A DNA stretch of 64,000 nucleotides from Pseudooceanicola marinus (GCF_020177265.1 NZ_JAIVMC010000008.1:62001-126000); one strand, 5' to 3'. Positions 34,363 through 43,158 are shown, counted from the stretch's first letter. Translations and numbers: made by a program. The notes: generated by a model not told the origin, from the letters alone.

Positions 34363-34578
34363 AGGACGTCCACGCTGGCCGCAGCGGGACGCAGGATCAG
34401 AACGGGGAGGGCGGACGTTCGCCCCGCCTGAGCCAGCGTGAAGAGACATGAGGCGTGAAAACACACGGCGCGCGTTGCGGTCGCCCGCCCGGATCACCGT
34501 TCCTCCGGGCAGCAGAGCCCCGGCTTCGCCGAACAGGGAGAGCGCAGGAATGACGCCTTCGCGCGGCCCGACCGTCCA
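34363..34578. other. Gap between convergent genes, no gene seen
   Basis: The 216 bases after the hypothetical gene contain a small hairpin (GGGCG/CGCCC at 34409-34424) but no frame with a ribosome site or recognisable product. They lead into the double hairpin at 34579-34647. A small RNA ending at that terminator is possible but not shown. Confidence 0.35.
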
Positions 34579-34652
34579 CCGTTCCGGCCTTATCCCTCTG
34601 CCGGGGCCGGAACGGAAAGACCCCCGCCGGTTCCGGCGGGGGTCTTTGTTTT
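34579..34652. terminator. Double hairpin between convergent genes (bidirectional terminator)
   Basis: First stem: CCGTTCCGGCC (34579-34589) with GGCCGGAACGG (34605-34615). Second stem, directly adjacent: AAAGACCCCCGCCGG (34616-34630) with CCGGCGGGGGTCTTT (34633-34647), followed by GTTTTCT on the plus strand. It separates the hypothetical gene from ileS. Confidence 0.85.
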
Positions 34653-34688
34653 CTCCGTCTGCGCCGTCGGGGCCATGCCCCGGGCGCG

Positions 34689-37676
34689 TCAGTCCAGCGC
34701 GCTGTCGCAGCGGCCGCAGACGCCCGGGTGCGCATGGGTGCCCACGTCCGGCAGGATCTTCCAGCAGCGCTGGCACTTCTCACCCTCGGCCTTTTCGAAG
34801 ACCACGGCGATGCCGGCGACCTCGGGCAGGCGGTAGGCCTCCTGCGGTGCGGGATCGGCCGACAGCTGCAGGTCCGAGGTGATGCAGATGTCGGCGAAGT
34901 TCACCGACTTCAGCGCCGCCAGCACATCGGCGTCCTCGACATGGACCACCGGCGCGGCCTCCAGCGAGGCACCGATCACCTTCTCGACCCGCTGCACCTC
35001 CAGCGCGGCGGTGACGACGCGGCGCGCCTGGCGCACACGGGCCCACTTGGCCGCGAGGGCCTCGTCCTTCCACGCCGCCGGCGTTTCCGGGAAGTCCTGC
35101 AGGTGGACGGAGCTGTCCTCGCCCGGGAAGCGTTCCAGCCAGACCTCTTCCATGGTGAAGCACAGCACCGGCGCCAACCAGGTGGTCAGCCGGTGGAACA
35201 GGATGTCCAGCACGCTGCGCGTGGCCTTGGCCCGCAGGGTGTCGCCGTCGCAGTAGAGCGCATCCTTGCGGATGTCGAAGTAAAAGGACGACAGCTCCAC
35301 CGTGGCGAAGTTGAACACCGCCTGGAAGACGCCCTGGAAGTCGAAGGCGCGGTAGCCCTGTTGCACGAGCTCGTCCAGTTCCGCCAGGCGATGCAGGACC
35401 CAGCGTTCCAGCTCGGGCATGTCGGCGGGGGCCACGCGATCTTCCTCGCGGAAATCGCCCAGGCTGCCCAGGATGAAGCGCATGGTGTTGCGCAGACGGC
35501 GGTAGCTGTCTGCGGTGCCCTTCAGGATCGTGTCCCCGATCCGCTGGTCGGCCATGTAGTCGGTCTGGGCCACCCAGAGGCGCAGGATGTCCGCGCCGTA
35601 CTGCTTGATGACGTCCTGCGGCGCGATGGTGTTGCCGAGCGACTTGGACATCTTGTTGCCCTTCTCGTCCAGCGTGAACCCATGGGTCACCACGTTGCGA
35701 TAGGGCGCGCGGCCCAGGGTGCCGCAGGCCTCCAGCAGGGAGGAGTGAAACCAGCCGCGGTGCTGGTCGGTGCCTTCCATGTAGACGTCGGCAATGCCGT
35801 CCTCGGTGCCGTCGGGGCGATCCCGCAGCACAAACGCGTGGGTCGAGCCACTGTCGAACCACACGTCGAGGATGTCATCGACCTTCTGCCATTCGGCCGG
35901 GTCGTAGTCATTGCCCAGGAAACGTTCCTTGGCGCCGTCCTTGTACCAGGCATCCGCGCCCTCGGCTTCGAAAGCCTCGGTGATGCGGGCGTTGACGGCC
36001 GGATCGCGCAGCAGGAAGTCGGGATCGGTCGGCAGGGCGCCCACCTTGGTGAAGCAGGTCAGCGGCACGCCCCAGGCGCGTTGCCGGGACAGCACCCAGT
36101 CGGGACGGCTTTCCATCATCGAATGCAGACGGTTGCGGCCCGATTGGGGGGTGAACTTCACCAGCTCCTCGATGGACTTCAGCGCGCGTTCGCGGATCGT
36201 CTCGCCGTGCTGGTCCTGGCCGTCACCAACCTTGCGGTCGATCGCGGCGAACCACTGCGATGTGTTGCGGAAGATCACCGGCGCCTTGGAGCGCCAGGAA
36301 TGCGGGTAGCTGTGCTTGATCTTGCCGCGCGCCATCAGCCCGCCGACCTCGACCAGCTTGTCGATGACGGCCTTGTTGGCATCGCCCTCACCACCCTTGC
36401 GGTTCAGGATGTACTTGCCACCAAAGAAGGGCAGGTCGGCACGGAAGCCGCCATCGTCCATCACGTTGTAGGTGATGACCTGATCGAGCATCCCGAGATC
36501 CCGGTAAAGCTCGTATTCCTCCATCCCGTGCGAGGGGGCGCAGTGGACGAACCCGGTGCCTTCCTCGTCGGTGACGAAGGGCGCGGCGCGGAAGTCGCGC
36601 GGCGCGTCCCATTCGCCGTTCGACCCTTCCGCACCCGCCAGCGGGTGCGCCAGGGTCATGGCAGCCAGCTGATCGGCGCTGACGTCGCTGACGCGTTGCC
36701 ACTGGCCATCTTCCAGGCGCGCCTTGGCGAAGGTCTGGGCGGCCAGCTTGTCGGCCAGGATGTATTTCTCCCCGACTTGCAGCCAGCATTCATCCGGCGT
36801 GCCGGTCACCTCGTAGAGGCCGTAGTCATAGTCGGCGCCGAAGACGACGGCCTTGTTGGACGGGATGGTCCAGGGCGTCGTGGTCCAGATCACCACATGG
36901 GCGCCCAGGAATTTCTCCCGCGCGGCCTGGGCCGCCTCGACGACCGCCTGGCGGGCCTCGGCGCTTTCTTCCTCGTCCGAGCTTTCGCCGGCCCCGGGAG
37001 CGAAATCGGTGACCTTGAACTTCACCCAGATGGTGAAGCTTTCCTTGTCGTGATATTCCACCTCGGCCTCGGCCAGGGCGGTCTTTTCCACCGGCGACCA
37101 CATCACGGGCTTCGACCCCTGGTAGAGGATGCCGTTCATCAGGAACTTCATGAATTCCTCGGCGATGACGCGCTCGGCGTGGAAATTCATGGTCAGGTAG
37201 GGATCGTCCCAGTTCCCGGTGATGCCGAGGCGCTTGAACTCCTCGCGCTGCACGTCGACCCAGCCTTCGGCGAACTTGCGGCATTCCTGGCGGAAGTCGA
37301 CCACGTCGACCTCGTCCTTGTTGCGGCCCTTCTTGCGGTACTGTTCCTCGATCTTCCACTCGATCGGCAGCCCGTGGCAGTCCCAGCCGGGCACGTAACG
37401 CGCGTCATGACCCATCATCTGGTGCGACCGCACGATCATGTCCTTGATCGTCTTGTTCAGGGCGTGACCGATATGCAGGTGGCCGTTGGCATAGGGCGGG
37501 CCGTCATGCAGGGTGAAGGGCGTGCGGCCCTCCTTCTCGCGCAGGCGGTCGTAGATGCCGATTGTCTCCCAGCGGTCCAGCCAGCCGGGCTCGCGCTTGG
37601 GTAGGCCCGCGCGCATGGGGAAATCGGTTTTCGGAAGGTTCAGCGTGTCTTTGTAGTCAGGCGTCTCGGCGCACAT
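34689..37676 (-). CDS. ileS: Isoleucyl-tRNA synthetase
   Basis: The 995-residue class I synthetase charges tRNA-Ile. HIGH motif: HLHIGHALNK near residue 67; KMSKS motif: KMSKSLGNT near residue 675. The editing domain lies between them (VIWTTTPWTIPSNKAVVFG), and the C-terminal zinc ribbon reads CQRCWKILPD with CGRCDSALD. Full-length and bacterial type. The ATG at 37676 gives the normal N-terminus DYKDTLNLPKTDFPMRAGLP. A possible Ile-rich leader peptide lies 82 bases upstream. Confidence 0.97.
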   Translation of the reverse strand: MCAETPDYKDTLNLPKTDFPMRAGLPKREPGWLDRWETIGIYDRLREKEGRTPFTLHDGPPYANGHLHIGHALNKTIKDMIVRSHQMMGHDARYVPGWDCHGLPIEWKIEEQYRKKGRNKDEVDVVDFRQECRKFAEGWVDVQREEFKRLGITGNWDDPYLTMNFHAERVIAEEFMKFLMNGILYQGSKPVMWSPVEKTALAEAEVEYHDKESFTIWVKFKVTDFAPGAGESSDEEESAEARQAVVEAAQAAREKFLGAHVVIWTTTPWTIPSNKAVVFGADYDYGLYEVTGTPDECWLQVGEKYILADKLAAQTFAKARLEDGQWQRVSDVSADQLAAMTLAHPLAGAEGSNGEWDAPRDFRAAPFVTDEEGTGFVHCAPSHGMEEYELYRDLGMLDQVITYNVMDDGGFRADLPFFGGKYILNRKGGEGDANKAVIDKLVEVGGLMARGKIKHSYPHSWRSKAPVIFRNTSQWFAAIDRKVGDGQDQHGETIRERALKSIEELVKFTPQSGRNRLHSMMESRPDWVLSRQRAWGVPLTCFTKVGALPTDPDFLLRDPAVNARITEAFEAEGADAWYKDGAKERFLGNDYDPAEWQKVDDILDVWFDSGSTHAFVLRDRPDGTEDGIADVYMEGTDQHRGWFHSSLLEACGTLGRAPYRNVVTHGFTLDEKGNKMSKSLGNTIAPQDVIKQYGADILRLWVAQTDYMADQRIGDTILKGTADSYRRLRNTMRFILGSLGDFREEDRVAPADMPELERWVLHRLAELDELVQQGYRAFDFQGVFQAVFNFATVELSSFYFDIRKDALYCDGDTLRAKATRSVLDILFHRLTTWLAPVLCFTMEEVWLERFPGEDSSVHLQDFPETPAAWKDEALAAKWARVRQARRVVTAALEVQRVEKVIGASLEAAPVVHVEDADVLAALKSVNFADICITSDLQLSADPAPQEAYRLPEVAGIAVVFEKAEGEKCQRCWKILPDVGTHAHPGVCGRCDSALD

Positions 37677-37743
37677 GGTCGTGATCCGTTTCAGGAAGTC
37701 GCAATGTCTGTGAAAGGTCGGCGCGGTATCCCATACGCCTTGT

Positions 37744-37771
37744 CCCGGCGGCTCGAGTTCAGAGCGCCGGG
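37744..37771 (-). promoter_or_regulatory. Hairpin overlapping the end of the ileS leader candidate
   Basis: CCCGGCG (37744-37750) pairs with CGCCGGG (37765-37771), a seven-base perfect stem with a 14-base loop. On the minus strand its first arm covers codons 13-16 of the leader peptide frame and it encloses the stop codon. No U tract follows directly. Confidence 0.4.
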
Positions 37772-37812
37772 CATGTAATTCGAATGATGATGGCGAAGGC
37801 TCGGGTCATCAT
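37759..37812 (-). CDS. Possible ileS leader peptide with an isoleucine run
   Basis: On the minus strand the frame reads MMTRAFAIIIRITCPAL and stops with TGA. Four of the last ten residues are isoleucine (III, then I), as expected for a peptide that senses charged tRNA-Ile before an isoleucyl-tRNA synthetase gene. It ends 82 bases before the ileS ATG. No convincing Shine-Dalgarno is present. Attenuation peptides of this kind are known for amino acid biosynthesis operons and pheST; I do not know of one established for ileS in this group. The evidence is the Ile run and position alone. Confidence 0.45.
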   Translation of the reverse strand: MMTRAFAIIIRITCPAL

Positions 37813-37884
37813 GGGGGATGCATACACGCGGGGCGGGCGGGCGTCCAGTGGATCGGGGGCCTGCGCCCTTGGTGGGCCGCGGAT

Positions 37885-37934
37885 GCCTCCGGCGGGAGTA
37901 TTGGGGACGACGTGAAGACAGGGGGCTGCCCCCG
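37885..37934 (+). repeat. Dispersed intergenic element, copy 4
   Basis: GCCTCCGGCGGGAGTATT, then GACGACGTGAAGA, then GGGGGCTGCCCCCG. The CCGGCGGGAGTATT and GGGGGCTGCCCCC blocks recur in copies 1, 3 and 5. Its segment GACGACGTGAAGA (37906-37918) is the exact complement of 38015-38027 in copy 5. The surrounding gap 37677-38080 holds no other gene apart from the leader candidate. Confidence 0.65.
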
Positions 37935-38012
37935 TGGTGGCCGACTTTCGAGGACGGGGGCGTGGCACGCTCCTCATGGCGAACGGCGGCTGCCTTTCCG
38001 GGCACCGTCCCG

Positions 38013-38072
38013 CCTCTTCACGTCGTCGGAAATACTCCGGGGGGCGCCGAAGGCGGGGGGCAGAGCCCCCCT
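38013..38072 (-). repeat. Dispersed intergenic element, copy 5 (inverted)
   Basis: Read on the minus strand: GGGGGGCTCTGCCCCCC, the hairpin GCCTTCGGCG, CCCCCCGGAGTATTTCCG, then GACGACGTGAAGA. It follows the YcjF-type gene directly, as copy 3 follows DUF1028, and so may act as a transcript end. Confidence 0.7.
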
Positions 38073-38080
38073 CCACGCTT

Positions 38081-39133
38081 TCAGCCCGCGCCGCCCTCGG
38101 TCTTCTCGGCCTTGGCGAAAAGGCCGGTCAGCGCCGTCTGGATGATCGAGGTAACCCGCGGGCGGCGCCCGTCGGAGAAGGGCATGGGGCGGCAGACTTC
38201 CATCGCGGCCAGGCCGACGCGGGCGGTCAGCGCCCCATTGACCAGCCCTTCGCCGAAGCGGCGCGACAGGCGCGCCAGCAGGTTGCCCCCCAGCACCGAG
38301 CCCAGCATGTCGTCGCCCATGGCCACGGCGCCCGTGGCGACCAGGTGGGTCATCACCGCGCGCAGCAAGCGCCAGGATCCCAGCGTGCCTGAACGGCCGC
38401 CGTAGATCTCCGCGATGCGGCGGATCATGCGAATATTGGCGCTAAGGGCCGTGGCGACATCCGCCAGCGCCAGGGGCACCAGGGCGGTGACCGTGGCGAC
38501 CTGCCGCGCGGCGGCTTCCACCTCGGCGCGGGCCGCGCGGTCCAGGGGGGTCAGCAGCTCGCCCTCCGCGAGGTCCAGCAGGGAGGTGGCGTCGAACTGG
38601 TCTGGCTGGCGTTCGTCGAACCGCTCCACCTGCCAGCGCATCTCGGGCCGGCCCCGATAGAGCTTCGTCAGCTGACGTGTGGCCTCTCGGGCCTGGGCCA
38701 GCTCGTCCGAGGTGCGGGCGTCGGCCATCACCTTGTGCAGCCGGTCCATGCGCGCCAGCCGGGCAAAGGCCGTCAGCTCCTTCACCACGATGGCCAGCAG
38801 CACCGCCAGGAAGGCGCCGATCAGCGCCGTGACCGCCCAGCCCAGCCACGGGGTGGAGGCAATCAGCGCCGTCACCGCGTTCCAGGCCGCGGTGGAGATC
38901 GCAACGGTCAGCAGCGCCCCGGCCAGGGCCCAGAACCAGCGCGCCAGCCGCGAGGGTTTACGCGCCATCAGCCGTGCGGTCCGCGCCAGCCCGGCATCGG
39001 CGGCGGGCAGGGAGGTGTCGGGCACGGGCGGCGCCATGTCGGGGCGGGCGGCGGGGCCGTCGACCTCGATCAGGACGGGACCGGAGGGCGCGCCGGCGGC
39101 GGGACGGGCGGTGTCGTCGGAGCGGTTGGTCAT
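38081..39133 (-). CDS. YcjF family (UPF0283, TIGR01620) membrane protein
   Basis: The 350-residue protein has an N-terminal disordered part, two membrane spans at about residues 68-90 and 97-117 (WALAGALLTVAISTAAWNAV and WAVTALIGAFLAVLLAIVV), then a helical cytoplasmic domain with SANIRMIRRIAEIYGGRSGTLGSWRLLRAVM and a DUF697-like C-terminus GNLLARLSRRFGEGLVNGALTARVG. E. coli YcjF is the close relative and is linked to YcjX, as here. The function is unknown, with stress-related envelope roles suggested for the pair. It overlaps the GNAT gene by four bases (ATGA). Confidence 0.88.
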   Translation of the reverse strand: MTNRSDDTARPAAGAPSGPVLIEVDGPAARPDMAPPVPDTSLPAADAGLARTARLMARKPSRLARWFWALAGALLTVAISTAAWNAVTALIASTPWLGWAVTALIGAFLAVLLAIVVKELTAFARLARMDRLHKVMADARTSDELAQAREATRQLTKLYRGRPEMRWQVERFDERQPDQFDATSLLDLAEGELLTPLDRAARAEVEAAARQVATVTALVPLALADVATALSANIRMIRRIAEIYGGRSGTLGSWRLLRAVMTHLVATGAVAMGDDMLGSVLGGNLLARLSRRFGEGLVNGALTARVGLAAMEVCRPMPFSDGRRPRVTSIIQTALTGLFAKAEKTEGGAG

Positions 39134-39606
39134 GCGGCGGCCTCTTGTCGGGATGTCGGGACGTGGGGGGCGGCGCTCCAGATCATCAGGACCTCGGGCA
39201 GGGCCTCGTCATTGCCGTGCCCGTCGCTGTAGCCCATGGTGACGAAGCCTTCGGCGGCGTAGAAACGGCGGGCGGCGTGGTTATCCTGGGGTGTCCAGAT
39301 CGACAGGGCGGCCTGGGTGTCCTTGGCGCGGCGCAGAAGGGCGCGGCCCAGCCCTGCGCGCCGGGCGCGGGCATGGACGTAGAGTGCCTGGATCTGCTGG
39401 TCGCGCTGCGCCAGGAAGGCAGCCGGACCGCGCCGGTCGCGGACCAGCCAGACCGTGTCGTGGCGCACCAGACGGGCCAGCAGGCGCAGGTCTGCCAGCG
39501 GCGAGCGCGCGCGAGGGTGGCCCGGGGCGCGGGTATGCGACCACAGCACGCGGGCCAGCCCCGGCACGTCGCGCAGCCTTGCCCGGGTGATGCGCGGCGC
39601 ACTCAC
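39130..39606 (-). CDS. GNAT family acetyltransferase between ycjX- and ycjF-type genes
   Basis: The 158-residue protein starts at a GTG inside a GTGA overlap with the upstream YcjX-type gene; without it the frame extends into that gene. Acetyl-CoA binding is indicated by LYVHARARRAGLGRALLRRAKD, with the later block IWTPQDNHAARRFYAAEGFVTMGYSDG. It is translationally coupled at both ends. The substrate is unknown. The insertion of an acetyltransferase between two genes that are usually adjacent hints at a joint role or simple operon capture. Confidence 0.85.
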   Translation of the reverse strand: MSAPRITRARLRDVPGLARVLWSHTRAPGHPRARSPLADLRLLARLVRHDTVWLVRDRRGPAAFLAQRDQQIQALYVHARARRAGLGRALLRRAKDTQAALSIWTPQDNHAARRFYAAEGFVTMGYSDGHGNDEALPEVLMIWSAAPHVPTSRQEAAA

Positions 39607-41048
39607 AGCCGGTCCCCCAGAAGGAACTGCGCCGCGCGGTCCAGCCGGATATGCGGCGGCCCTTCGCCGGGTTTCAGCATCAAGGGCGCGGGCTGGAAGT
39701 TCATGATGCGGTAATCGCCGTCCAGCCACTTGTCACCGGCCTGGAACCCCCGGGTGATGCGGCTGGGATCCTCGGGCAGTTCGCCGGGATAGAAGGCGGC
39801 CTCGCGCCCGTCGGCCAGCCGCCCGCGGACGCAGTCCAGCTGCCGGCCCTCATGCGTCAGGGTTTCCTCCACCGTGGTGCGCAGCGCGGCGATGGACATG
39901 GACGACGTGCTGGCGCCGGCGAAATCGGCGCGAGACACCGCCTTGGCCAGCAGCGCATCCAGCACGGCGGTCAGGCGCGGGTGCTGGGAATGGTGCAGGT
40001 GGTCGGCCTTGGTCGCGGCAAAGAGGATCTTCTCCACCCGCTTGCCGAAGAGGAACTGGGTCAGCCAGGCGTTGCGACCGGGGCGGAAGGCCTGCAGGAT
40101 CGCCTCCATGCCGCGGCCCAGGTCATCGACCGCCTCGGGTCCTGCATGGATCGCCGAAAGGGCGTCGACCAGCACCACCTGGCGGTCGATGCGGGCGAAA
40201 TGCTCGGTGAAGAAGGGTTTGACGACGCGGGCCTTGTAGGCCTCGTAGCGGCGTTCCATCTCGCGCCACAAACCCTTGCGGGTCGGTTTTTCCTCCGGCG
40301 GCAGGGGGGCGAAGGTCAACACCGGAGAACCGGCGAGATCGCCGGGCAGCAGGAAACGCCCCGGCGTGACATCGGAAATGCCGTGGGTCCGCGCCTCGCC
40401 CAGATAGGCGGTGTAGATCCGCGCCAGCTCCTGCGCGGCGGGTTCGTCGAAACTGTCGATGTCCCGGGCCGCGCGCACCGCGTCGAGGAAGGTCTGCGCA
40501 TAGGCGCGTCCCTCCATCCGGGCGAGGGTGTCGGCGGACCACTCGGCATAGCTTTTCTCCATCAACCCGAGGTCCAGCAGCCATTCGCCGGGATAATCCA
40601 CGATATCGAGGTGGAAGGTGCGCGGCCCCGTCACCCCGCCCAGAAGGCCCGTGGGCCGCACCCGGAAGGACAGGCGCAGCTCGGAGATCGATCGCGTGCT
40701 GTCGGGCCAGTGCGGGTTGGGGCCGGTGAGGGCGGCCAGGTGATCCTCGTACTCGAACCGGGGCAGGGTGTCGTCGGGCTGGGGCTGCAGGTAGGTGGCC
40801 AGGATCCGTCCCTCGGCCTGGGCGGCCAGTCCGGTCATCCGGGCGCGGTTCAGCAGGTTCGCCACCAGCGAGGTGATGAAAACCGTCTTGCCGGCCCGCG
40901 CCATGCCGGTGATGCCGAGCCGCAGCGAGGGTTCCAGGAAGGTGGCGGAGAAACTGTCGGAAGCGGCCTCCACCTGCCGCGAGATGCCATCCGCCAGCGA
41001 GGTGATGCCGAAATGCGTGCCGTATCGGCCGAAGGTGCGGGGTGCCAC
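39603..41048 (-). CDS. YcjX family (DUF463) P-loop protein
   Basis: The 481-residue protein starts at a GTG at 41048 with a strong site (AGAGGAGATCCC); an ATG further out at 41162 would add non-coding-like sequence. The P-loop is GITGMARAGKTVFITSLVANLL near residue 45, with DIVDYPGEWLLDLGLM as a switch-like motif and VVLVDALSAIHAGPEAVDDL further on. The family is GTPase-like and is linked to stress response in enterics. First gene of the YcjX-GNAT-YcjF operon; the downstream GNAT start overlaps its stop. Confidence 0.9.
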   Translation of the reverse strand: MAPRTFGRYGTHFGITSLADGISRQVEAASDSFSATFLEPSLRLGITGMARAGKTVFITSLVANLLNRARMTGLAAQAEGRILATYLQPQPDDTLPRFEYEDHLAALTGPNPHWPDSTRSISELRLSFRVRPTGLLGGVTGPRTFHLDIVDYPGEWLLDLGLMEKSYAEWSADTLARMEGRAYAQTFLDAVRAARDIDSFDEPAAQELARIYTAYLGEARTHGISDVTPGRFLLPGDLAGSPVLTFAPLPPEEKPTRKGLWREMERRYEAYKARVVKPFFTEHFARIDRQVVLVDALSAIHAGPEAVDDLGRGMEAILQAFRPGRNAWLTQFLFGKRVEKILFAATKADHLHHSQHPRLTAVLDALLAKAVSRADFAGASTSSMSIAALRTTVEETLTHEGRQLDCVRGRLADGREAAFYPGELPEDPSRITRGFQAGDKWLDGDYRIMNFQPAPLMLKPGEGPPHIRLDRAAQFLLGDRL

Positions 41049-41189
41049 GGGATCTCCTCTTGCCTGCACAGACAGAGATAGAGGCGCGGGCGCGGGTTTC
41101 CAACCGTTCCGGCGCCCGGGGCCCGGGCCACGGCAGGGGATTGCAGCTGGGGATTGCGGCACGGGGCCGGGATAGGCTAAGCGCCGGGC

Positions 41190-41957
41190 ATGCCGAGATT
41201 TGCGCTACAGGTCGAATACCACGGGGGCCCCTTTGCCGGCTGGCAGAGGCAGGCAGACGTGCCCTCGGTACAGGCCGCCATCGAGGCCGCCTTGGCGAAG
41301 CTGGAGCCGGGCGAGCATACCATCGCCGCGGCGGGGCGCACCGACGCGGGGGTTCATGCCACGGGGCAGGTGGCCCAGTGCGACCTCATGCGCGACTGGG
41401 ACCCCTTCCGCCTGAGCGAGGCGCTGAACTATCACCTGAAGCCGCAGCCGGTGGCGATCCGCGCGTGTGCGCGGGTGGCCGACGACTGGCACGCGCGGTT
41501 TTCGGCGCTGGAGCGGCGCTATCTGTTCCGCCTCCTGGTGCGGCGCGCGCCCGCCACCTTCGAGGCCGGTCTGGTCTGGCAGGTGAAACAGCCGCTGTCG
41601 CTGGAGGCGATGCGCGCGGGTGCGGCGCATCTGGTGGGGCACCACGATTTCACCACCTTCCGCAGCTCGATCTGCCAGGCGGCCAGCCCGGTGAAGACCC
41701 TGGACGAGATCCGGATCGAGCCGGTGGCGGGCCAATCCGGGCCGGAATTCCACTTCCACCTGCGCGCCCGCAGCTTCCTGCACAACCAGGTTCGGTCCAT
41801 CGTCGGCACCCTGGAACGGGTGGGCGCCGGCGCCTGGGCGCCCGAGCAGGTGAAGACCGCGTTGGAGGCCCGCGACCGAGCCGCCTGTGGTCCGGTCTGC
41901 CCGCCGGGTGGGCTCTACCTGGCCGGGGTGGGCTACCCCGAGGATCCCTTCGCCTGA
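41190..41957 (+). CDS. truA: tRNA pseudouridine synthase A
   Basis: The 255-residue enzyme makes pseudouridine at positions 38-40 of tRNA anticodon arms. The catalytic aspartate is in [13 protein letters not shown] (residues 51-63), the N-terminal block is [12 protein letters not shown], and the C-terminal region has [17 protein letters not shown] and the ending [10 protein letters not shown]. Length is normal. It is divergent from the YcjX operon and followed by a 193-base gap before the oxygenase gene. Confidence 0.96.
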   Translation: MPRFALQVEYHGGPFAGWQRQADVPSVQAAIEAALAKLEPGEHTIAAAGRTDAGVHATGQVAQCDLMRDWDPFRLSEALNYHLKPQPVAIRACARVADDWHARFSALERRYLFRLLVRRAPATFEAGLVWQVKQPLSLEAMRAGAAHLVGHHDFTTFRSSICQAASPVKTLDEIRIEPVAGQSGPEFHFHLRARSFLHNQVRSIVGTLERVGAGAWAPEQVKTALEARDRAACGPVCPPGGLYLAGVGYPEDPFA

Positions 41958-42150
41958 GGCCGGAGGCGCCGCGCGTGGGCCTCGGGCCCACGACGCCCCG
42001 CCCGCCGTCCCGCATCCTTGCCCGCTTTCCCGGCGCGGCCTGTCCGGCCCTGCGCCTCGGCCTGTCCCCGCGCGTGCCACCGCGATGGCGCGCGTTGACA
42101 GCGCCCCCCGTCTGGCCGAGCGTTACCCCGGAACGACCAAAGGACCCGCC

Positions 42151-43116
42151 ATGAGCCTCGACGACAGCGCCGCCCCCGATTTCCCCATCCTTGACCTGGG
42201 CGCCTTTGCCGCCGCCGATGCAGCCGGGCGCGCCGCCATCGGTGCCGAGGTGGACCGCACCTGCCGCGAGACCGGCTTTCTGGCCGTCGGCAACCATGGC
42301 GTGCCGGAAGAAGTGATCGCGGGGCTCTGGTCCAGGCTGACCGCCTTCTTCGATCTGCCCGCCGAGGAGAAACAGAAGCTGAAGCCGGTCCCGGGCGACC
42401 CCTATGGCTACCTCGGCCCGGGGACCGAAGCCCTGGCCAAGTCACGCGGCGAGGATACGCCCCCGGACCTGAAGGAGAGCTTCAACGGCGGGCCCCAGGC
42501 CGTACCCGAGGGCGAAACCGATCCCCAGGCCCTGGCCTTCTGCTATGCCCCGACGCCCTGGCCCGAGGCGCCCGAGGGCTTCCGTGAGGCCTGGACGGCC
42601 TACTACGCCGAGATGGAGGCCCTGGCCGCGCGGATCATGGAGGTCTTCGCCGTGGCCCTGGGTCTGCCGCAGGATCATTTCGCCGATGTCATCGATGCGC
42701 CGGTCAGCGGCATGCGGGCGCTGAACTACCCCGCACAGGAGGTGCCGCCGGAAAAGGGCCAGCTGCGCGCCGGCGCCCATACAGACTATGGCTCGCTGAC
42801 CATCCTGCTGCCCGAACCCGGGTCCCGCGGGCTGGAGATCCTGACGCCCGAAGGCACCTGGCGGGGCATCCCGCCGGTCGAGGGCGCCTTCGTGATCAAC
42901 ATCGGCGACCTGATGACGCTGTGGACGGGGGGCGAATGGGTGTCGACCCTGCATCGGGTGATAACCCCGCCCGAGTGGGCGACGCGGCGGCGCATGTCCA
43001 TCGCCTATTTCCACCAGCCCAACTGGCACGCCGAGATCCGGCCGCTGGCGGGCGAGGGGGAGCCGGTGCTGTCCGGCCCCTACCTGATGGGGAAATTCAA
43101 CGCGGCCACCAGTTGA
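42151..43116 (+). CDS. 2-oxoglutarate/Fe(II)-type oxygenase, isopenicillin N synthase family
   Basis: The 321-residue protein has the non-haem iron triad: HTDYGSLTIL (His and Asp) and the distal His in STLHRVITPP, followed by RRMSIAYFHQPN whose Arg binds the 2-oxoglutarate carboxylate. The N-terminal block PILDLGAFAAADAAGRAAIGAEVDRTCRETGFLAVGNHG is the DIOX_N domain. AAAGGACC precedes the ATG. The family hydroxylates or oxidises many small molecules; the substrate is not predictable here. Convergent with the ATP-grasp gene. Confidence 0.9.
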   Translation: MSLDDSAAPDFPILDLGAFAAADAAGRAAIGAEVDRTCRETGFLAVGNHGVPEEVIAGLWSRLTAFFDLPAEEKQKLKPVPGDPYGYLGPGTEALAKSRGEDTPPDLKESFNGGPQAVPEGETDPQALAFCYAPTPWPEAPEGFREAWTAYYAEMEALAARIMEVFAVALGLPQDHFADVIDAPVSGMRALNYPAQEVPPEKGQLRAGAHTDYGSLTILLPEPGSRGLEILTPEGTWRGIPPVEGAFVINIGDLMTLWTGGEWVSTLHRVITPPEWATRRRMSIAYFHQPNWHAEIRPLAGEGEPVLSGPYLMGKFNAATS

Positions 43117-43130
43117 TCCGGTGATGATCC

Positions 43131-43151
43131 GGCCCGCGCGCGGCGCGGGCC
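43131..43151. terminator. Hairpin between convergent genes
   Basis: GGCCCGCGC, loop GCG, GCGCGGGCC: a perfect nine-base stem in the 42-base gap between the oxygenase and the ATP-grasp gene. No T tract, so it is a weak terminator or an mRNA stabiliser. Confidence 0.5.
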
Positions 43152-43158
43152 AGAGGCG

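Noticed and set aside
34728-37604. A 958-codon open frame on the plus strand
   Set aside because: It lies exactly opposite ileS, has no ribosome site, and its His/Gly/Val/Leu-rich product is the usual shadow of a GC-rich gene.
37860-38080. CRISPR-like or tandem repeat array near ileS
   Set aside because: The repeated blocks are inverted copies of a dispersed element with unequal spacing, not direct repeats with spacers.
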